Numbered from the stretch's first letter, positions 20,691 to 31,495 are shown. The stretch: 64,000 bases of DNA from Oscillospiraceae bacterium (GCA_018385135.1 JAHAWY010000050.1:1-64000), one strand, 5' to 3'. Numbers and translations: made by a program. Notes: generated by a model not told the origin, from the letters alone.

Positions 20691-21417
20691 ACCCGTGCTT
20701 GAAGTAAAAAACCTCAGCGCACATTATATAACTCATGGCTTTCTCGGCAAACAGACGCGAAAGCAGGTGCTCGATGACGTCAGCTTCACCGTATATCAGG
20801 GCGAGATTCTCGGTCTTGTGGGTGAATCCGGCTGTGGCAAATCTACACTGTCCAAGGCAATTTTAGGTCTGCACACAGATTACGAGGGTGAGATAATCCA
20901 CCATACCGAGCGTCCGCAGATGGTCTTTCAAGACCCCTTTGGCTCGCTTAACCCGGCAAAAACCATTGAGTGGATAGTTGAAGAACCGCTTCGCGCTTAC
21001 GGTAAATATGGCAAGGCGGAGCGCCACGAGCGAGTTATGGATATGCTGCGCCGCGTCGGTTTGGGTGAGCAATTTGCCGACCGCAAGCCGCGCGAGCTCT
21101 CTGGAGGTCAGCGTCAGCGTGTGGGCATTGCCGTTGCGCTTATTCAGCGTCCTCGCTTCATTATCGCCGATGAGCCTGTTTCCGCGCTCGATGTTACCAT
21201 ACAGGCACAGATTTTGGAGCTGTTGCTCGAACTGCGCGAGGAACTGGATCTGAGCTACCTGTTCATATCGCATGATCTGAATGTAATTCGCCAGATTAGT
21301 GACAGGGTGATGGTAATGAACGAAGGCAAAATAGTTGAGCAGGGTAAGCCTGAGGAGGTTTTCAGTTCTCCAAAGACCGATTACGCAAAGAAGCTCATTT
21401 CAGCTTCGCTAATATAA
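20683..21417 (+). CDS. ABC transporter ATP-binding protein, DppF-like
   Basis: [18 protein letters not shown]...[42 protein letters not shown]. Confidence 0.93.
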   Translation: MSEPVLEVKNLSAHYITHGFLGKQTRKQVLDDVSFTVYQGEILGLVGESGCGKSTLSKAILGLHTDYEGEIIHHTERPQMVFQDPFGSLNPAKTIEWIVEEPLRAYGKYGKAERHERVMDMLRRVGLGEQFADRKPRELSGGQRQRVGIAVALIQRPRFIIADEPVSALDVTIQAQILELLLELREELDLSYLFISHDLNVIRQISDRVMVMNEGKIVEQGKPEEVFSSPKTDYAKKLISASLI

Positions 21418-21452
21418 AAAAAGCAGTCTGCCTGGGCAGACTGCTTTTTTTA
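21415..21452 (+). terminator. Terminator of the peptide ABC operon
   Basis: aaaaaaagcagtctgcc-tg-ggcagactgcttttttt. Confidence 0.9.
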
Positions 21453-21528
21453 TGCAGTATTTATCGGTTATAGAAACGGTTCTGCGATTTTGCTCATTCG
21501 CGGGCAAAGTATGTTCTTTTTCGCTTTT

Positions 21529-23715
21529 TTATTTAACGGTAAATTCGCCGCTTACGCCGCTGAAGCTTGTGTATCTGCCCAAGAGGTTTCGGGCAACGCC
21601 GTTATATCTGAAGCGGTAGATGCCGGGCTCGGCGTCCTTTAAAAGCCATGTAAATGTAATCTGCGAATAGGACGAGAGACTTGCCCCCTGGCGCTCCCAT
21701 TTAAAGGTGGTGTAGGGGTCGGCCTCGGTCAGAAGCGTCTGCCACTCGCCATTTTCGTCTTTAAGCTGAACCTCCATATATGCGAAGCTTTCGGGGTCAA
21801 AGTATTTTTCCAGTGTTTCGCTGCGCTTTAGCTCGGGAATATTTCTGGGGCAGGCTGCCTGGAATACCGCCGTAACGGTTTCGCCATAGCTGTATTCGCT
21901 GTTCACATCGGTAAGCACAGTGCCGAAGCTGCCCGCGTCACGGACAACGCCCGTTGCAGCAGCGGAGGTTTTGATGATTGGATCGCCGCTCTTATCTGGG
22001 GCGCTTGGACCGATGGCGGCGGGAGTGCCGTCAACAAGGGCTTGGCAGAGCTTGTCAAGCTCCTGTGTCAGCGCCGCGCCGCTCCAAGGTCCAAAGAGAA
22101 CGGTTGAGCCTTCATAATTCTGCGCGGCGTATTCCTCGCGCGTTGTAACATACTGGCTGTAAGAATTGGTGAGGGTGGAAAAAACGATCTCATTAATTCC
22201 GGCAGGCTCAAGCGTTTCCATAAGCACTTCCTTCATGCGTCTTGCCTGCATGGCGGTGCATTCAAAGGGAACGCCTATGATGGCGAGGTCGCCGATGGTG
22301 AAAACTTGTAGTGGCTGGATGGTCTGCATAAGGTCTCCAACTGGCAGAGCAACAACCTTCTCCTTTTGAAGCTCGGCGTGTTCATAAGAGCCGAGCACAC
22401 CCTGCGCTGCGGGCCACAGAGGTCCAAGCACATATTGCAGACCATTTAGTTGCAGCGACGTGAAACGGAAGGTGTTTTTAACCCATTTGCCGTCTTTAAA
22501 CTCAAAGGTGTTTTTGACCTCGCCCTCAGCCGCGTAGTCAACCGGCGCGCCTTCCTCGTCACCCGCCATTATGCCTGCGCCAATGCAGGGCTCGCCTGTG
22601 CGCGCGTTGTAAATATCGTCGTAGGGCATGGCGTATTCGCCGATATATGCCGGGTCCACGAGAATGTCGCTGAAATCAACGGTAGTGTAGCGGTAGTCAA
22701 TATCGGATGAGAGCAGTGTTTGTGCGCGGCTATAAAGACTGAGCGCGGCGTCAAGCTCCTTTTGTCCGTGGACGATTTCATTTTCAATAACGGAAAGAGA
22801 AGGGTCAAGCTGGTTGGGGCGAAGGAAGTCAGCCGTGGGGTCGTCAGCCTGAGGCTGGTTGGGGCTTGCGTCGCCGCTTTCGCTTTGAGCAAAGGCGGCT
22901 ACGAAGCCGCTGCCCTTGAGCTGCTCAAACTTGTATGCGGCGTAGCCCTTGTGGTCGCCGGAAACGTAGGTGTTGTCAATGCTGTTGGAGGTGCCGTGAG
23001 AGCCGAACCAGTTTAGAGAGCCAAGCTCCGTACCGTCAGCGCCCTCAAAGCGAAGCAGAGTCATTTCGTTGTTTAAGGTTTGGGGGTATTCATTGGCGTC
23101 AATGTTCCATGAATATGCCTCAAGAGAGCGGTTGTAAACGGCGTTTTCAATATCGCCCTGTGCGATTTTGATGCTGCCGGGCTGCAAGGAATTGTGCGCA
23201 TTTTCGATTGCGTCGGCAATACCGTCGATTATGATGTCGTAATAGAGGTCGTCATAACCGGGAACGCCGTTTACCAAGTCATAAAGCGGATACCAGGACA
23301 CATTCGACGGCGATGAATGGCAGTGTGTTGCTGCGAGCATGACGTTCTGCTCGGTATAAAGGTCACCCAGTCCGCGTGCTTTAAGCTCCTTGAGAACGCC
23401 GGGCTTGATGCTTTCAGTCATATGTACCATTTCGGCACTTACATAGACGATGCGCTCGCCCTGAGGCTCGGCAAGGATGAAGGCTCTTGCGTAAAGCTTC
23501 ATCAAAACTCCCTCCATAATGTCGCCGAGGGAGTTATAGCCGGTGCTTATCTCCGTAACAGGTCCTGTGATGTCGCCGGTGCCGACACCGATGAGCAGTT
23601 CGTTTGATGCTGCTGCCGCCTTTCCCGTTATGGGTGTCGCAACGCAGACTCCAAGCAGCAGCACTGCGCAAAGCGTAATGGAAAGCGCACGGCGCAGGTC
23701 TTTAAAATGTCTCAT
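21529..23715 (-). CDS. Secreted neutral/alkaline ceramidase-like protein
   Basis: Signal peptide, then LLIGVGTGDITGPV; MLAATHCHSSPSN; LNWFGSHGTSNS; AFAQSESGDASPNQPQ; FTIGDLAIIGVPFECTAMQARRMKE; TNSYSQYVTTREEYAAQNYEGSTVLFGPW. Together these track the conserved blocks of neutral ceramidases. ATG at 23715 preferred. Confidence 0.85.
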   Translation of the reverse strand: MRHFKDLRRALSITLCAVLLLGVCVATPITGKAAAASNELLIGVGTGDITGPVTEISTGYNSLGDIMEGVLMKLYARAFILAEPQGERIVYVSAEMVHMTESIKPGVLKELKARGLGDLYTEQNVMLAATHCHSSPSNVSWYPLYDLVNGVPGYDDLYYDIIIDGIADAIENAHNSLQPGSIKIAQGDIENAVYNRSLEAYSWNIDANEYPQTLNNEMTLLRFEGADGTELGSLNWFGSHGTSNSIDNTYVSGDHKGYAAYKFEQLKGSGFVAAFAQSESGDASPNQPQADDPTADFLRPNQLDPSLSVIENEIVHGQKELDAALSLYSRAQTLLSSDIDYRYTTVDFSDILVDPAYIGEYAMPYDDIYNARTGEPCIGAGIMAGDEEGAPVDYAAEGEVKNTFEFKDGKWVKNTFRFTSLQLNGLQYVLGPLWPAAQGVLGSYEHAELQKEKVVALPVGDLMQTIQPLQVFTIGDLAIIGVPFECTAMQARRMKEVLMETLEPAGINEIVFSTLTNSYSQYVTTREEYAAQNYEGSTVLFGPWSGAALTQELDKLCQALVDGTPAAIGPSAPDKSGDPIIKTSAAATGVVRDAGSFGTVLTDVNSEYSYGETVTAVFQAACPRNIPELKRSETLEKYFDPESFAYMEVQLKDENGEWQTLLTEADPYTTFKWERQGASLSSYSQITFTWLLKDAEPGIYRFRYNGVARNLLGRYTSFSGVSGEFTVK

Positions 23716-23831
23716 AATATACACTTCTCTCAATAGTTTTTTGCAGGGCTTTTCCTGCAATTGGAAAAAACAATTTAAACTATTTTACAATAAGCCCGAT
23801 GGATTTTCAATGGTGTTTAATGAAACCGCCT

Positions 23832-24524
23832 CTATTTTATTTTTAAACTGCGCAGATAGTCTTTGCTTTCTTTCGGAATGCGCCTGCTCTCAACGCATTT
23901 TTGAATTGCCTTGTTGTGAGTCCATTTTTCAAGGCGGCATTCCGTGAAATAGGGCATTATGTACTCAGGCTGCTTTGCCAGTGCAGTAGCAAAATACCAC
24001 GCGATCATCATGTTGATGTAGTATTCCTCGCTCTTGACGCAGGCGACCATTTCCGCGTATTCGGGCTTGAACGCCTCATCCAAATAGAAGCTCATCAGCA
24101 TTTCGATGCCGAAGCGGACTGTATAGGTTTTGCCGCTGTCCATCCATTCGCGGATTTTTACGAGAAGCTCAGGCAGGTGCTTTTTAAACACCTTGGGGGA
24201 TATGAGGTCGCAGGTCGCCCAGTTGTCGATATAGGGTAAGAAAGCGTCAACCGCGTGAAGCGCCTCGTCGTAATCCTTTATTGTTTCCAGCAAAAAGCCG
24301 TGGAGATTGTTTTCATCATAGTATTTGTGCGGCAGGATATTAATAAACTCCCGTGCATCGGGCGTTTTGGCAAGGTTCTTTGCAAACGCTCTAAGCTCAG
24401 GTGTGCGCACGCCGATAACGGTATCGGGGTCTATATTCGGCATAAGCCTGCACTGAAAAGCCTTATAATCAAGGTCTTGCAGCGAAAAAAGACGCTTGCG
24501 AATCCTTGTCTCGACATTTGGCAT
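23832..24524 (-). CDS. DNA alkylation repair protein, AlkD-like
   Basis: IGVRTPELRAFAKNLAKTP...HGFLLETIKDYDEALHAVDAFLPYIDNWATCDLISPKVFKK...AWYFATALAKQPEYIMPYF. Confidence 0.9.
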   Translation of the reverse strand: MPNVETRIRKRLFSLQDLDYKAFQCRLMPNIDPDTVIGVRTPELRAFAKNLAKTPDAREFINILPHKYYDENNLHGFLLETIKDYDEALHAVDAFLPYIDNWATCDLISPKVFKKHLPELLVKIREWMDSGKTYTVRFGIEMLMSFYLDEAFKPEYAEMVACVKSEEYYINMMIAWYFATALAKQPEYIMPYFTECRLEKWTHNKAIQKCVESRRIPKESKDYLRSLKIK

Positions 24525-24714
24525 AATTGTCACTTCCTTTCTGTGTTCTGTAAACAATATATCAAAATGAGGGAAACGTGTAAATGACTGCACGCAAAAG
24601 CATATATAAAAACACTATTTACGCTTGCCTGTATCATTTTTCGCCGCGTTTTGGTATAATAGACGAGGCGGCGGACGGTTTCAATACGCGCTCGCTGCAT
24701 TGGAGGATAACAGC

Positions 24715-26292
24715 TTGATAAAAATCAGCAATATTCGCCTCCCACTTGGCGTGGGAGAGCAGCAGATAAAGGAAGCGGCGGCAAAGCGGCTCGGCGTTGC
24801 CCCGGAGGAACTGCGAGATTTTGCGATAAGCAAAATCTCTGTTGACGCGAGGAAAAAAAGCGAAATACACTATATCTGCGCCGTAACGGCGTCGCTGGAT
24901 AATGAAAAGGCGCTGATCTCGGCAAAAAGCAGTATAACGTGCTTTGAGCCTGCCGAATACTCTTTTCCAACGCCTAGGCGAAAAAGTGCGCTGCCGCCCG
25001 TCGTGGTCGGCATGGGACCTGCGGGGCTTTTTGCCGCGCTGGAGCTTGCCAGGGCGGGGCTTTCTCCAATTGTCCTTGAGCGTGGAAGAAATGTTGACGA
25101 GCGCACTGAAGACGTTTCACATTTTTGGAAAACGGGCAGTCTTTCTGGAAGCTCCAATGTTCAGTTTGGAGAGGGCGGAGCAGGTACATTTTCCGACGGA
25201 AAGCTCAATACCGGGGTAAACGACCCGCGTATAAACCATGTTTTTAAAACCTTTGTTGCCCACGGTGCGCCAAAGGATATTCTCTATTCGCAAAAGCCGC
25301 ATATCGGCACTGACGTTTTGCGCTGCGTTATTAAAAGTATGAGACAGGAGCTGCTTGCGCTGGGAGCGCAGATACGCTTTGGAAACACGCTCCATTCGCT
25401 TAATATAAAAAACGGCGTGCTATGCGGCATAACGGTGATGACCGAAACAGGACCATACGAGCTAGCCTGCGACGCACTGGTGCTCGCACCCGGACACTCT
25501 GCGCGTGACACCTTTGATATGCTTTTCCGAGCGGGGCTTCCGATGGAGCGCAAGCCCTTTGCCATAGGTGTTCGCATTGAGCATAGCCAGGAGCTTATAT
25601 CCCGTGCGCAGTTCGGGAGCTTTGCGGATAGGCTTCCGCCCGCGGATTACAAGCTTGTTTGCCATCTTCCTAACGGACGCTCTGCGTATAGCTTTTGTGT
25701 CTGCCCCGGCGGGCAGGTGGTGGCGGCAGCCTCGGAATACGGAGGACTTGTGACAAATGGCATGAGCCTTCGTGCCAGAGACGGCGAGAATATAAACGGC
25801 GGCTTTCTCGTAGGTGTGCAGCCCTCTGATTTCGGCGGAGAGGATCCGCTGGCGGGAGTGCGCTTTCAGCAGCAGTGGGAGCAAAGCGCCTATAAGCTCG
25901 CCGGCGGCGGTTTTTACGCTCCTGTGCAGACGGTCGGTGATTTTTTAAATAAGCGCCCCTCGCGCGATGTCGGAAGCGTCAAGCCCACATATTGCCCCGG
26001 TGTTACGCCGACGGAGCTGCGCAAATGCCTGCCGGCATACGTTTCGGATACTCTTGCGGCGGCACTGCCCGTGCTTGACCGCAGCTTGCACGGCTTTGCA
26101 GACAAAAACGCTTTGCTCACGGGCGTTGAAACGCGAAGCTCCTCACCGGTTCGTATTCTGCGCGGAGCTGATTTTCAATCGCTCATACGCGGCATCTACC
26201 CCTGCGGAGAGGGCGCGGGCTACGCAGGCGGCATAACCAGCGCCGCCGTTGATGGAATAAAAACAGCCGAGGCTCTTGCGTTAGCTGAATGA
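24715..26292 (+). CDS. FAD-dependent dehydrogenase (COG2509-like)
   Basis: PPVVVGMGPAGLFAALELARAGLSPIVLERG...GGAGTFSDGKLNTGVNDPR...PCGEGAGYAGGITSAAVDGIKTAEALA. TTG start at 24715 with GGAGG. Confidence 0.88.
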   Translation: MIKISNIRLPLGVGEQQIKEAAAKRLGVAPEELRDFAISKISVDARKKSEIHYICAVTASLDNEKALISAKSSITCFEPAEYSFPTPRRKSALPPVVVGMGPAGLFAALELARAGLSPIVLERGRNVDERTEDVSHFWKTGSLSGSSNVQFGEGGAGTFSDGKLNTGVNDPRINHVFKTFVAHGAPKDILYSQKPHIGTDVLRCVIKSMRQELLALGAQIRFGNTLHSLNIKNGVLCGITVMTETGPYELACDALVLAPGHSARDTFDMLFRAGLPMERKPFAIGVRIEHSQELISRAQFGSFADRLPPADYKLVCHLPNGRSAYSFCVCPGGQVVAAASEYGGLVTNGMSLRARDGENINGGFLVGVQPSDFGGEDPLAGVRFQQQWEQSAYKLAGGGFYAPVQTVGDFLNKRPSRDVGSVKPTYCPGVTPTELRKCLPAYVSDTLAAALPVLDRSLHGFADKNALLTGVETRSSSPVRILRGADFQSLIRGIYPCGEGAGYAGGITSAAVDGIKTAEALALAE

Positions 26293-26373
26293 ATGATGCT
26301 TCCCGCTGCCAAAGACAGCAGCCTGAGCGGCATCTTTTTGAGTCACAGCGCGGTTCTGAGCGTAAAAGGTTAA

Positions 26374-26421
26374 AAAATCAAGCACCGCAAAAGCATTTTT
26401 GCTTTGCGGTGCTTGATTTTA
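26374..26421. terminator. Bidirectional terminator between convergent genes
   Basis: aaaatcaagcaccgcaaa-N-tttgcggtgcttgatttt. Confidence 0.88.
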
Positions 26422-26422
26422 T

Positions 26423-27301
26423 TTACACGATGCGGCGTGCGCCAACATAGTGCGTGTTGTAATAGTTTGAGTCAAGGTCACTGATGATCACCTTGCCGGA
26501 GCCGGAGCTGGCATGAATGAACTGCCCGTCTCCGATATAAATTCCGACGTGACCGATGTAGCTTGAGTTGCTGGAGAAGCAAATCGCATCGCCAACTTTT
26601 AGCGAAGCTCTGTCAACCGCGTAGCCGTTTTGATAAATCGATGCCGCAGTGCGGTTGATGGTGTATCCACATTCCTTGTAAACATAGTATACAAGTCCCG
26701 AACAGTCAAAGCCGCTCGCTGAGGTTCCGCCCCAAACGTAGGGTACACCCATGTACTTCATTGCCGTATCGACAATGACCTGACCTGCGGCTGACGCCTC
26801 TGATGAAAAATCGTCGGCAACGCCGCCGTTAAGTGCGATGTAATCGCTGTGGATGAAGCCGACGGTGCTGCCGCAGAGTACCTTGTACCAACTGCCGTAA
26901 ACACCGAGAATGTTCACCCTCGTGCCGTTTTGGTGGCTGCCTACCACCGCCGCGGAAAAGTCGGGAGTCGCACGGATAAGAACATCGCTTCCCCGCACGA
27001 TACCGAAGCCTAAGTCTCCGTCCATGACCTCGCTGTAATTTAAATACCTTGAGGACATATAGCCGGTTGCTCCGCGGTAAACTACCTTGTACCACTCATC
27101 GTTCACCTTGCCGCCAACTACGACCAGCGAGCCCGAGGGAGCTACTGTCATAATAGCGGCGCTTGTTGACGGAGCGTTTCTCAGATTGAGAGCATTGGTG
27201 GCTACGGTCGCTCCGCCGCTGCTGGCGGCATTTGCGGAGATGGTCATCGCCGCTGTAAGTACCGCCGTGATTGCCAGTGTTTTCAAGGGTTGTTTAATCA
27301 T
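26423..27301 (-). CDS. Secreted SH3-domain and NlpC/P60 cell wall hydrolase
   Basis: Signal peptide, two SH3_3-like repeats (LNLRNAPSTSAAIMTVAPSGSLVVVGG; VLIRATPDFSAAVVGSHQNGTRVNI), and YMGVPYVWGGTSASGFDCSGLVYYVYKECG...GHVGIYIGDGQFIHASSG. Confidence 0.93.
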   Translation of the reverse strand: MIKQPLKTLAITAVLTAAMTISANAASSGGATVATNALNLRNAPSTSAAIMTVAPSGSLVVVGGKVNDEWYKVVYRGATGYMSSRYLNYSEVMDGDLGFGIVRGSDVLIRATPDFSAAVVGSHQNGTRVNILGVYGSWYKVLCGSTVGFIHSDYIALNGGVADDFSSEASAAGQVIVDTAMKYMGVPYVWGGTSASGFDCSGLVYYVYKECGYTINRTAASIYQNGYAVDRASLKVGDAICFSSNSSYIGHVGIYIGDGQFIHASSGSGKVIISDLDSNYYNTHYVGARRIV

Positions 27302-27367
27302 ACTGTTCCTTTCGTGGTGCGTAGATTCCCGAAAGGCTTGCTGAGATGGAATAGCTTTTTATATCTG

Positions 27368-27658
27368 TTACTGTGCCAGAGCTCGCTCAAGCCAAACGGC
27401 CGCAACGTCCATTGCAGCATAAAGGCTGTCTTTCTCGCTCTTTTTGACAATACGGTCTCTTGAAGTGATGTTGGGGTCTGTTAACTGGAGCTGAACGGAA
27501 ACCTTTGTTGCCACGTCCATATCCTTGACCTTCTTGCTCTCAAGAATTTGCAGGAGAATGATATACTTCTCGGCCATGCTGCCGTAATATATCATGTTAT
27601 CTTTGCGACGGAGGGGGTGGTTTTTATACTCCAATACTGCTGCTTTCTGTTCCGCCAT
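27368..27658 (-). CDS. Conserved hypothetical protein
   Basis: 96 aa ORF with clean intergenic flanks; MAEQKAAVLEYKNHPLRRKDNMIYYGSMAEKYIILLQILESKKV. Confidence 0.65.
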   Translation of the reverse strand: MAEQKAAVLEYKNHPLRRKDNMIYYGSMAEKYIILLQILESKKVKDMDVATKVSVQLQLTDPNITSRDRIVKKSEKDSLYAAMDVAAVWLERALAQ

Positions 27659-27793
27659 TTATTTCATTCCTTTCATAGTATGTGCCAAAAAGAACGCTTC
27701 AAGAACGTAACCAAATTGTAACACATTGTTTCTTAATTGTCAACCATTGTAATTTGCCGCTTTTTGGTGGTCGCTGCCGCTGTGTGGCGGGGC

Positions 27794-30700
27794 TTATTTG
27801 AAGTATTCCACCGCCGAGCGGAAAAGCTGCATATCGAAGCTGCCGGCGACATTTTTGTATAGTCCGCTGCCAATACGCTCACTGTGACCCATTTTACCGA
27901 AGACGCGACCGTCCGGCGAGGTGATGCCCTCGATTGCGCAGGCGCTGCCGTTTGGGTTGAAGCGAATGTCCTGCGTAGCATTTCCTGCGGGGTCAACATA
28001 CTGCGTGGCTATTTGACCGTTTTCGCCGAGACGCTTGATATAGTCCTCCGGGCAGAGGAAGCGACCCTCGCCGTGGGAGATGGGTACGGTGTATATCTCA
28101 CCCGGAGTGGTGTGCATAAGCCAAGGCGAGAGGTTGGAGGCAACGCGTGTGCGGACAAGCTTCGACTGGTGGCGTCCGATGTCGTTAAAGCTGAGTGTGG
28201 GGCATTTTTCGTCGGTGTCGATAATATGACCGTAGGGGACAAGACCGAGCTTTATAAGAGCCTGAAAACCGTTGCAGATGCCGAGCATCAGTCCGTCGCG
28301 CACGGTGAGGAGCTTGTCAACCTCTTTGCGTATCTCCGAGCTGCGGAAAAAGCTGGTTATGAATTTTGCACTGCCGTCAGGCTCGTCGCCGCCGGAAAAG
28401 CCGCCGGGTATGACTATCATCTGGGAGCTTCTAAGCTCCTTGGCGAAAAACTCAACAGATTGTGCAATGTCAGCCGGGCTGAGGTTCTTAATAACAATTG
28501 TCTCGGCTAAAGCGCCTGCCGCCTCGATTGCTCTTACCGTGTCGTATTCGCAGTTCGTGCCGGGAAAAACAGGCACAAGAACCTTGGGACGGGCAACCTT
28601 GAAGCTGGGAAGCTGAATGGGAGTGCTGCGCGTAAAGGTGTGAGCAACGGTGGGCTTGTCCTCGGTGCGGATGTTGCAGGGGTAAACGCCCTCAAGCTTG
28701 GTTTCGTAGCGAAGCAGAAGGTCACGAAGGAGAACGATTTCGCCGCCGTAGTTGATTTCGGGCAGACTTCTGGTCTTGCCGAGGTAAAGACCAAGCGTGT
28801 CGCTGCCGGTGAACTCCAGAATAAACGCGCCGTAGCGATAGCCGAAAATATCGTCAAGGGAGATGTCATAAGAGAAGCTGAAGCCCAGACTGTTGCCGAT
28901 GCACATTTTTAAAATAGCCTCGGCGATGCCGCCGCCGGTGGGCGTATAAACAGAGCAGACCTCGCCGCTTTCGATAAGGCGGGTGACGGTATTGAAATTC
29001 TCAATAAGGGATTGGGGCTTGGGCAGACCGTCACTGTCATACTCCGGCAGCAGCAGACCAACCTTGCGGTCAGCCGCCTTAAATTCGGGAGAGACAATGT
29101 TGGAAACCCTACCTGTCGTAACGGCAAAGGAGATAAGAGTCGGCGGGACGTCAATGTCCTCAAAGCTGCCGCTCATGGAGTCCTTACCGCCGATTGCGGC
29201 AATGCCCAGATCCTTTTGCGCCATGAAAGCACCCAGAAGTGCGGACAGAGGCTTGCCCCAGCGCTTTTCATCACGCAGAGGCTTTTCAAAATACTCCTGG
29301 AAGCTCAAATAAACATCCTTAAACTCAGCGCCTGTGGCGATGAGCTTGGAAACGGATTCAACCACGGCGAGATATGCCCCGTGATAGGGACTGCGCTCGC
29401 TGATATAGGGATTGAAGCCATATGCCATTAGAGAGCAGGTGTCCGTATCGCCGCGCTCAACGGGGATTTTATGTACCATTGCCTGAATGGGAGTGAGCTG
29501 ATTTTTTCCGCCAAAGGGCATAAGAACCGTTCCCGCACCAATGGTCGAGTCAAAGCGCTCGGAAAGACCGCGCTTTGAGCAGACGTTCAGGTCGCCTGCA
29601 AGCGTAAGGTATCCGGCGGTGAAGCTTGTTGGGATTTCATTGAAAATGGGCTTTGGCGCATCGGGAGCGATGGAAATATGCTTTTGCGCACCGTTGCTGT
29701 CCAAAAACTCACGCGAAAGGTCAACAATGGTTCGGTCATTCCAGCTCATCAGCAGGCGCGAATTGCCTGTAACCTGCGCAACGACCGTTGCCTCTAGGTT
29801 TTCCTCGGCGGCAAGGGCGATAAAGCGCGTTGCCATGCTGCGCTCAACGACTACGGCCATGCGCTCTTGCGACTCGCTGATGGCAAGCTCCGTGCCGTTA
29901 AGCCCCTCGTATTTTTTCGGAACGGCGTTGAGGTTGATTTCAAGACCGTCAGCAAGTTCGCCGATTGCTACGGAAACGCCGCCCGCTCCGAAGTCATTGC
30001 AGCGCTTGATCATGCGTGCAGCTTCGGGGTTGCGGAAAAGACGCTGAATTTTGCGCTCCTCGGGGGCATTGCCCTTTTGAACCTCAGAGCCGCAGCTTTC
30101 CAGACTTGAAAGCTTATGTGCCTTTGATGAGCCGGTTGCGCCGCCGCAGCCGTCGCGTCCCGTTTTGCCGCCGAGAAGAAGGATGATATCGCCGGGGACG
30201 GGCTTTTCGCGGCGCACGTTTGCCTCGGGAACGGCGGCGAGAACAGCGCCGACCTCCATATGCTTTGCAACGTAGCCTGGATGATATATCTCGTCAACGA
30301 TGCCCGTGGCAAGACCTATTTGGTTGCCGTAGGAGCTGTAACCGCTGGCGGCTGTGGTAACAAGCTTTTTCTGAGGAAGCTTACCTGGGAGAGTGTCGGA
30401 TATGGGCGCGGTGGGGTCGGCAGCTCCGCTTATACGCATTGCCGAGTAGACGTATCCGCGTCCGGAAAGCGGATCGCGGATAGCACCGCCTATGCAGGTC
30501 GCCGCTCCGCCGAAGGGTTCTATCTCGGTGGGATGATTGTGCGTTTCGTTTTTAAACAGCAGCAGCCAGCGCTCCGTGCCGTGGGTGGTATTAACCGAAA
30601 TCTTAACGGTGCAGGCGTTTATTTCGTCGCTAACGTCAAGGCGGGGGAGCATATCGTTGCGCTTTAGCTCCTTTGCCGCGATGGTGGCAATGTCCATAAG

Positions 30701-31489
30701 CGTCACCGGCTTTGTCGTTCCCATGTGAGCGCGTGTGCGAAGATACTCGTTCCACGCGCGGTTGAGCATGATGTCGTCAAAGTGGACGCTGTCAATGACC
30801 GTGTTGAAGGTGGTGTGGCGGCAGTGATCCGACCAGTAGGTGTCAAGCACCTTGATTTCGGTTATGGTCGGGTCGCGCTGCTCGCTGCGGAAATACTCGC
30901 GGCAGCAGCGCAGGTCGTCTGCGTCCATCGCAAGACCGAGTTCGTCAATATACGCCTCAAGCTGCTCATCGGGCAACTGGCAAAAGCCCTTGAGCGTGGC
31001 GACCTTGTCAGGCGGCTCATGGCTTGCTTTCAGCGTGCTGAAAACCTCCAGCCCCGCCTCACGGCATTCAACGGGATTTATTACATAGCGCTTGATCGCC
31101 TCGACCTCGGCTTCGGTGAAGGTGCCAAACATTATGTAAACCTTTGCGGTCCTCACCACGGGACGCTCGCCCTGAGAAACGATTTGGATACACTGAGCGG
31201 CGCTGTCCGCCCGCTGGTCAAACTGACCGGGCAGGTATTCAACGGCGAAAACAGTGCAGCCTTCTATATCTGTAAGGCGGCTGGTGACGATGTCGAGCTG
31301 AGGCTCGGAAAAAACAGTGGTTTTGCAGCGATGGAAAAGCCCGGCGTCGATATTCTCAACGTCGTAGCGGTTGACTATCCTCAGGTTTTTGAGAGAGGTG
31401 ATGCCCAGAAAGCTGCGGATCTCATTTGCAAGAGCCTTAGCCTCAAGAGCCTCGGAAGGCTTTTTTTCAACGTATACTCTGTGGACCAC
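27794..31489 (-). CDS. purL: Phosphoribosylformylglycinamidine synthase, single-chain PurL-PurQ
   Basis: FGAM synthase motifs (DTYWSDHCRHTTF; LFKNETHNHPTEIEPFGGAATCIGGAIRDPLSGRGYVY) and a C-terminal glutaminase domain (VLVPVFPGTNCEYDT...GLMLGICNGFQALIKLGLVP). Confidence 0.96.
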   Translation of the reverse strand: MVHRVYVEKKPSEALEAKALANEIRSFLGITSLKNLRIVNRYDVENIDAGLFHRCKTTVFSEPQLDIVTSRLTDIEGCTVFAVEYLPGQFDQRADSAAQCIQIVSQGERPVVRTAKVYIMFGTFTEAEVEAIKRYVINPVECREAGLEVFSTLKASHEPPDKVATLKGFCQLPDEQLEAYIDELGLAMDADDLRCCREYFRSEQRDPTITEIKVLDTYWSDHCRHTTFNTVIDSVHFDDIMLNRAWNEYLRTRAHMGTTKPVTLMDIATIAAKELKRNDMLPRLDVSDEINACTVKISVNTTHGTERWLLLFKNETHNHPTEIEPFGGAATCIGGAIRDPLSGRGYVYSAMRISGAADPTAPISDTLPGKLPQKKLVTTAASGYSSYGNQIGLATGIVDEIYHPGYVAKHMEVGAVLAAVPEANVRREKPVPGDIILLLGGKTGRDGCGGATGSSKAHKLSSLESCGSEVQKGNAPEERKIQRLFRNPEAARMIKRCNDFGAGGVSVAIGELADGLEINLNAVPKKYEGLNGTELAISESQERMAVVVERSMATRFIALAAEENLEATVVAQVTGNSRLLMSWNDRTIVDLSREFLDSNGAQKHISIAPDAPKPIFNEIPTSFTAGYLTLAGDLNVCSKRGLSERFDSTIGAGTVLMPFGGKNQLTPIQAMVHKIPVERGDTDTCSLMAYGFNPYISERSPYHGAYLAVVESVSKLIATGAEFKDVYLSFQEYFEKPLRDEKRWGKPLSALLGAFMAQKDLGIAAIGGKDSMSGSFEDIDVPPTLISFAVTTGRVSNIVSPEFKAADRKVGLLLPEYDSDGLPKPQSLIENFNTVTRLIESGEVCSVYTPTGGGIAEAILKMCIGNSLGFSFSYDISLDDIFGYRYGAFILEFTGSDTLGLYLGKTRSLPEINYGGEIVLLRDLLLRYETKLEGVYPCNIRTEDKPTVAHTFTRSTPIQLPSFKVARPKVLVPVFPGTNCEYDTVRAIEAAGALAETIVIKNLSPADIAQSVEFFAKELRSSQMIVIPGGFSGGDEPDGSAKFITSFFRSSEIRKEVDKLLTVRDGLMLGICNGFQALIKLGLVPYGHIIDTDEKCPTLSFNDIGRHQSKLVRTRVASNLSPWLMHTTPGEIYTVPISHGEGRFLCPEDYIKRLGENGQIATQYVDPAGNATQDIRFNPNGSACAIEGITSPDGRVFGKMGHSERIGSGLYKNVAGSFDMQLFRSAVEYFK

Positions 31490-31495
31490 TGCAGA

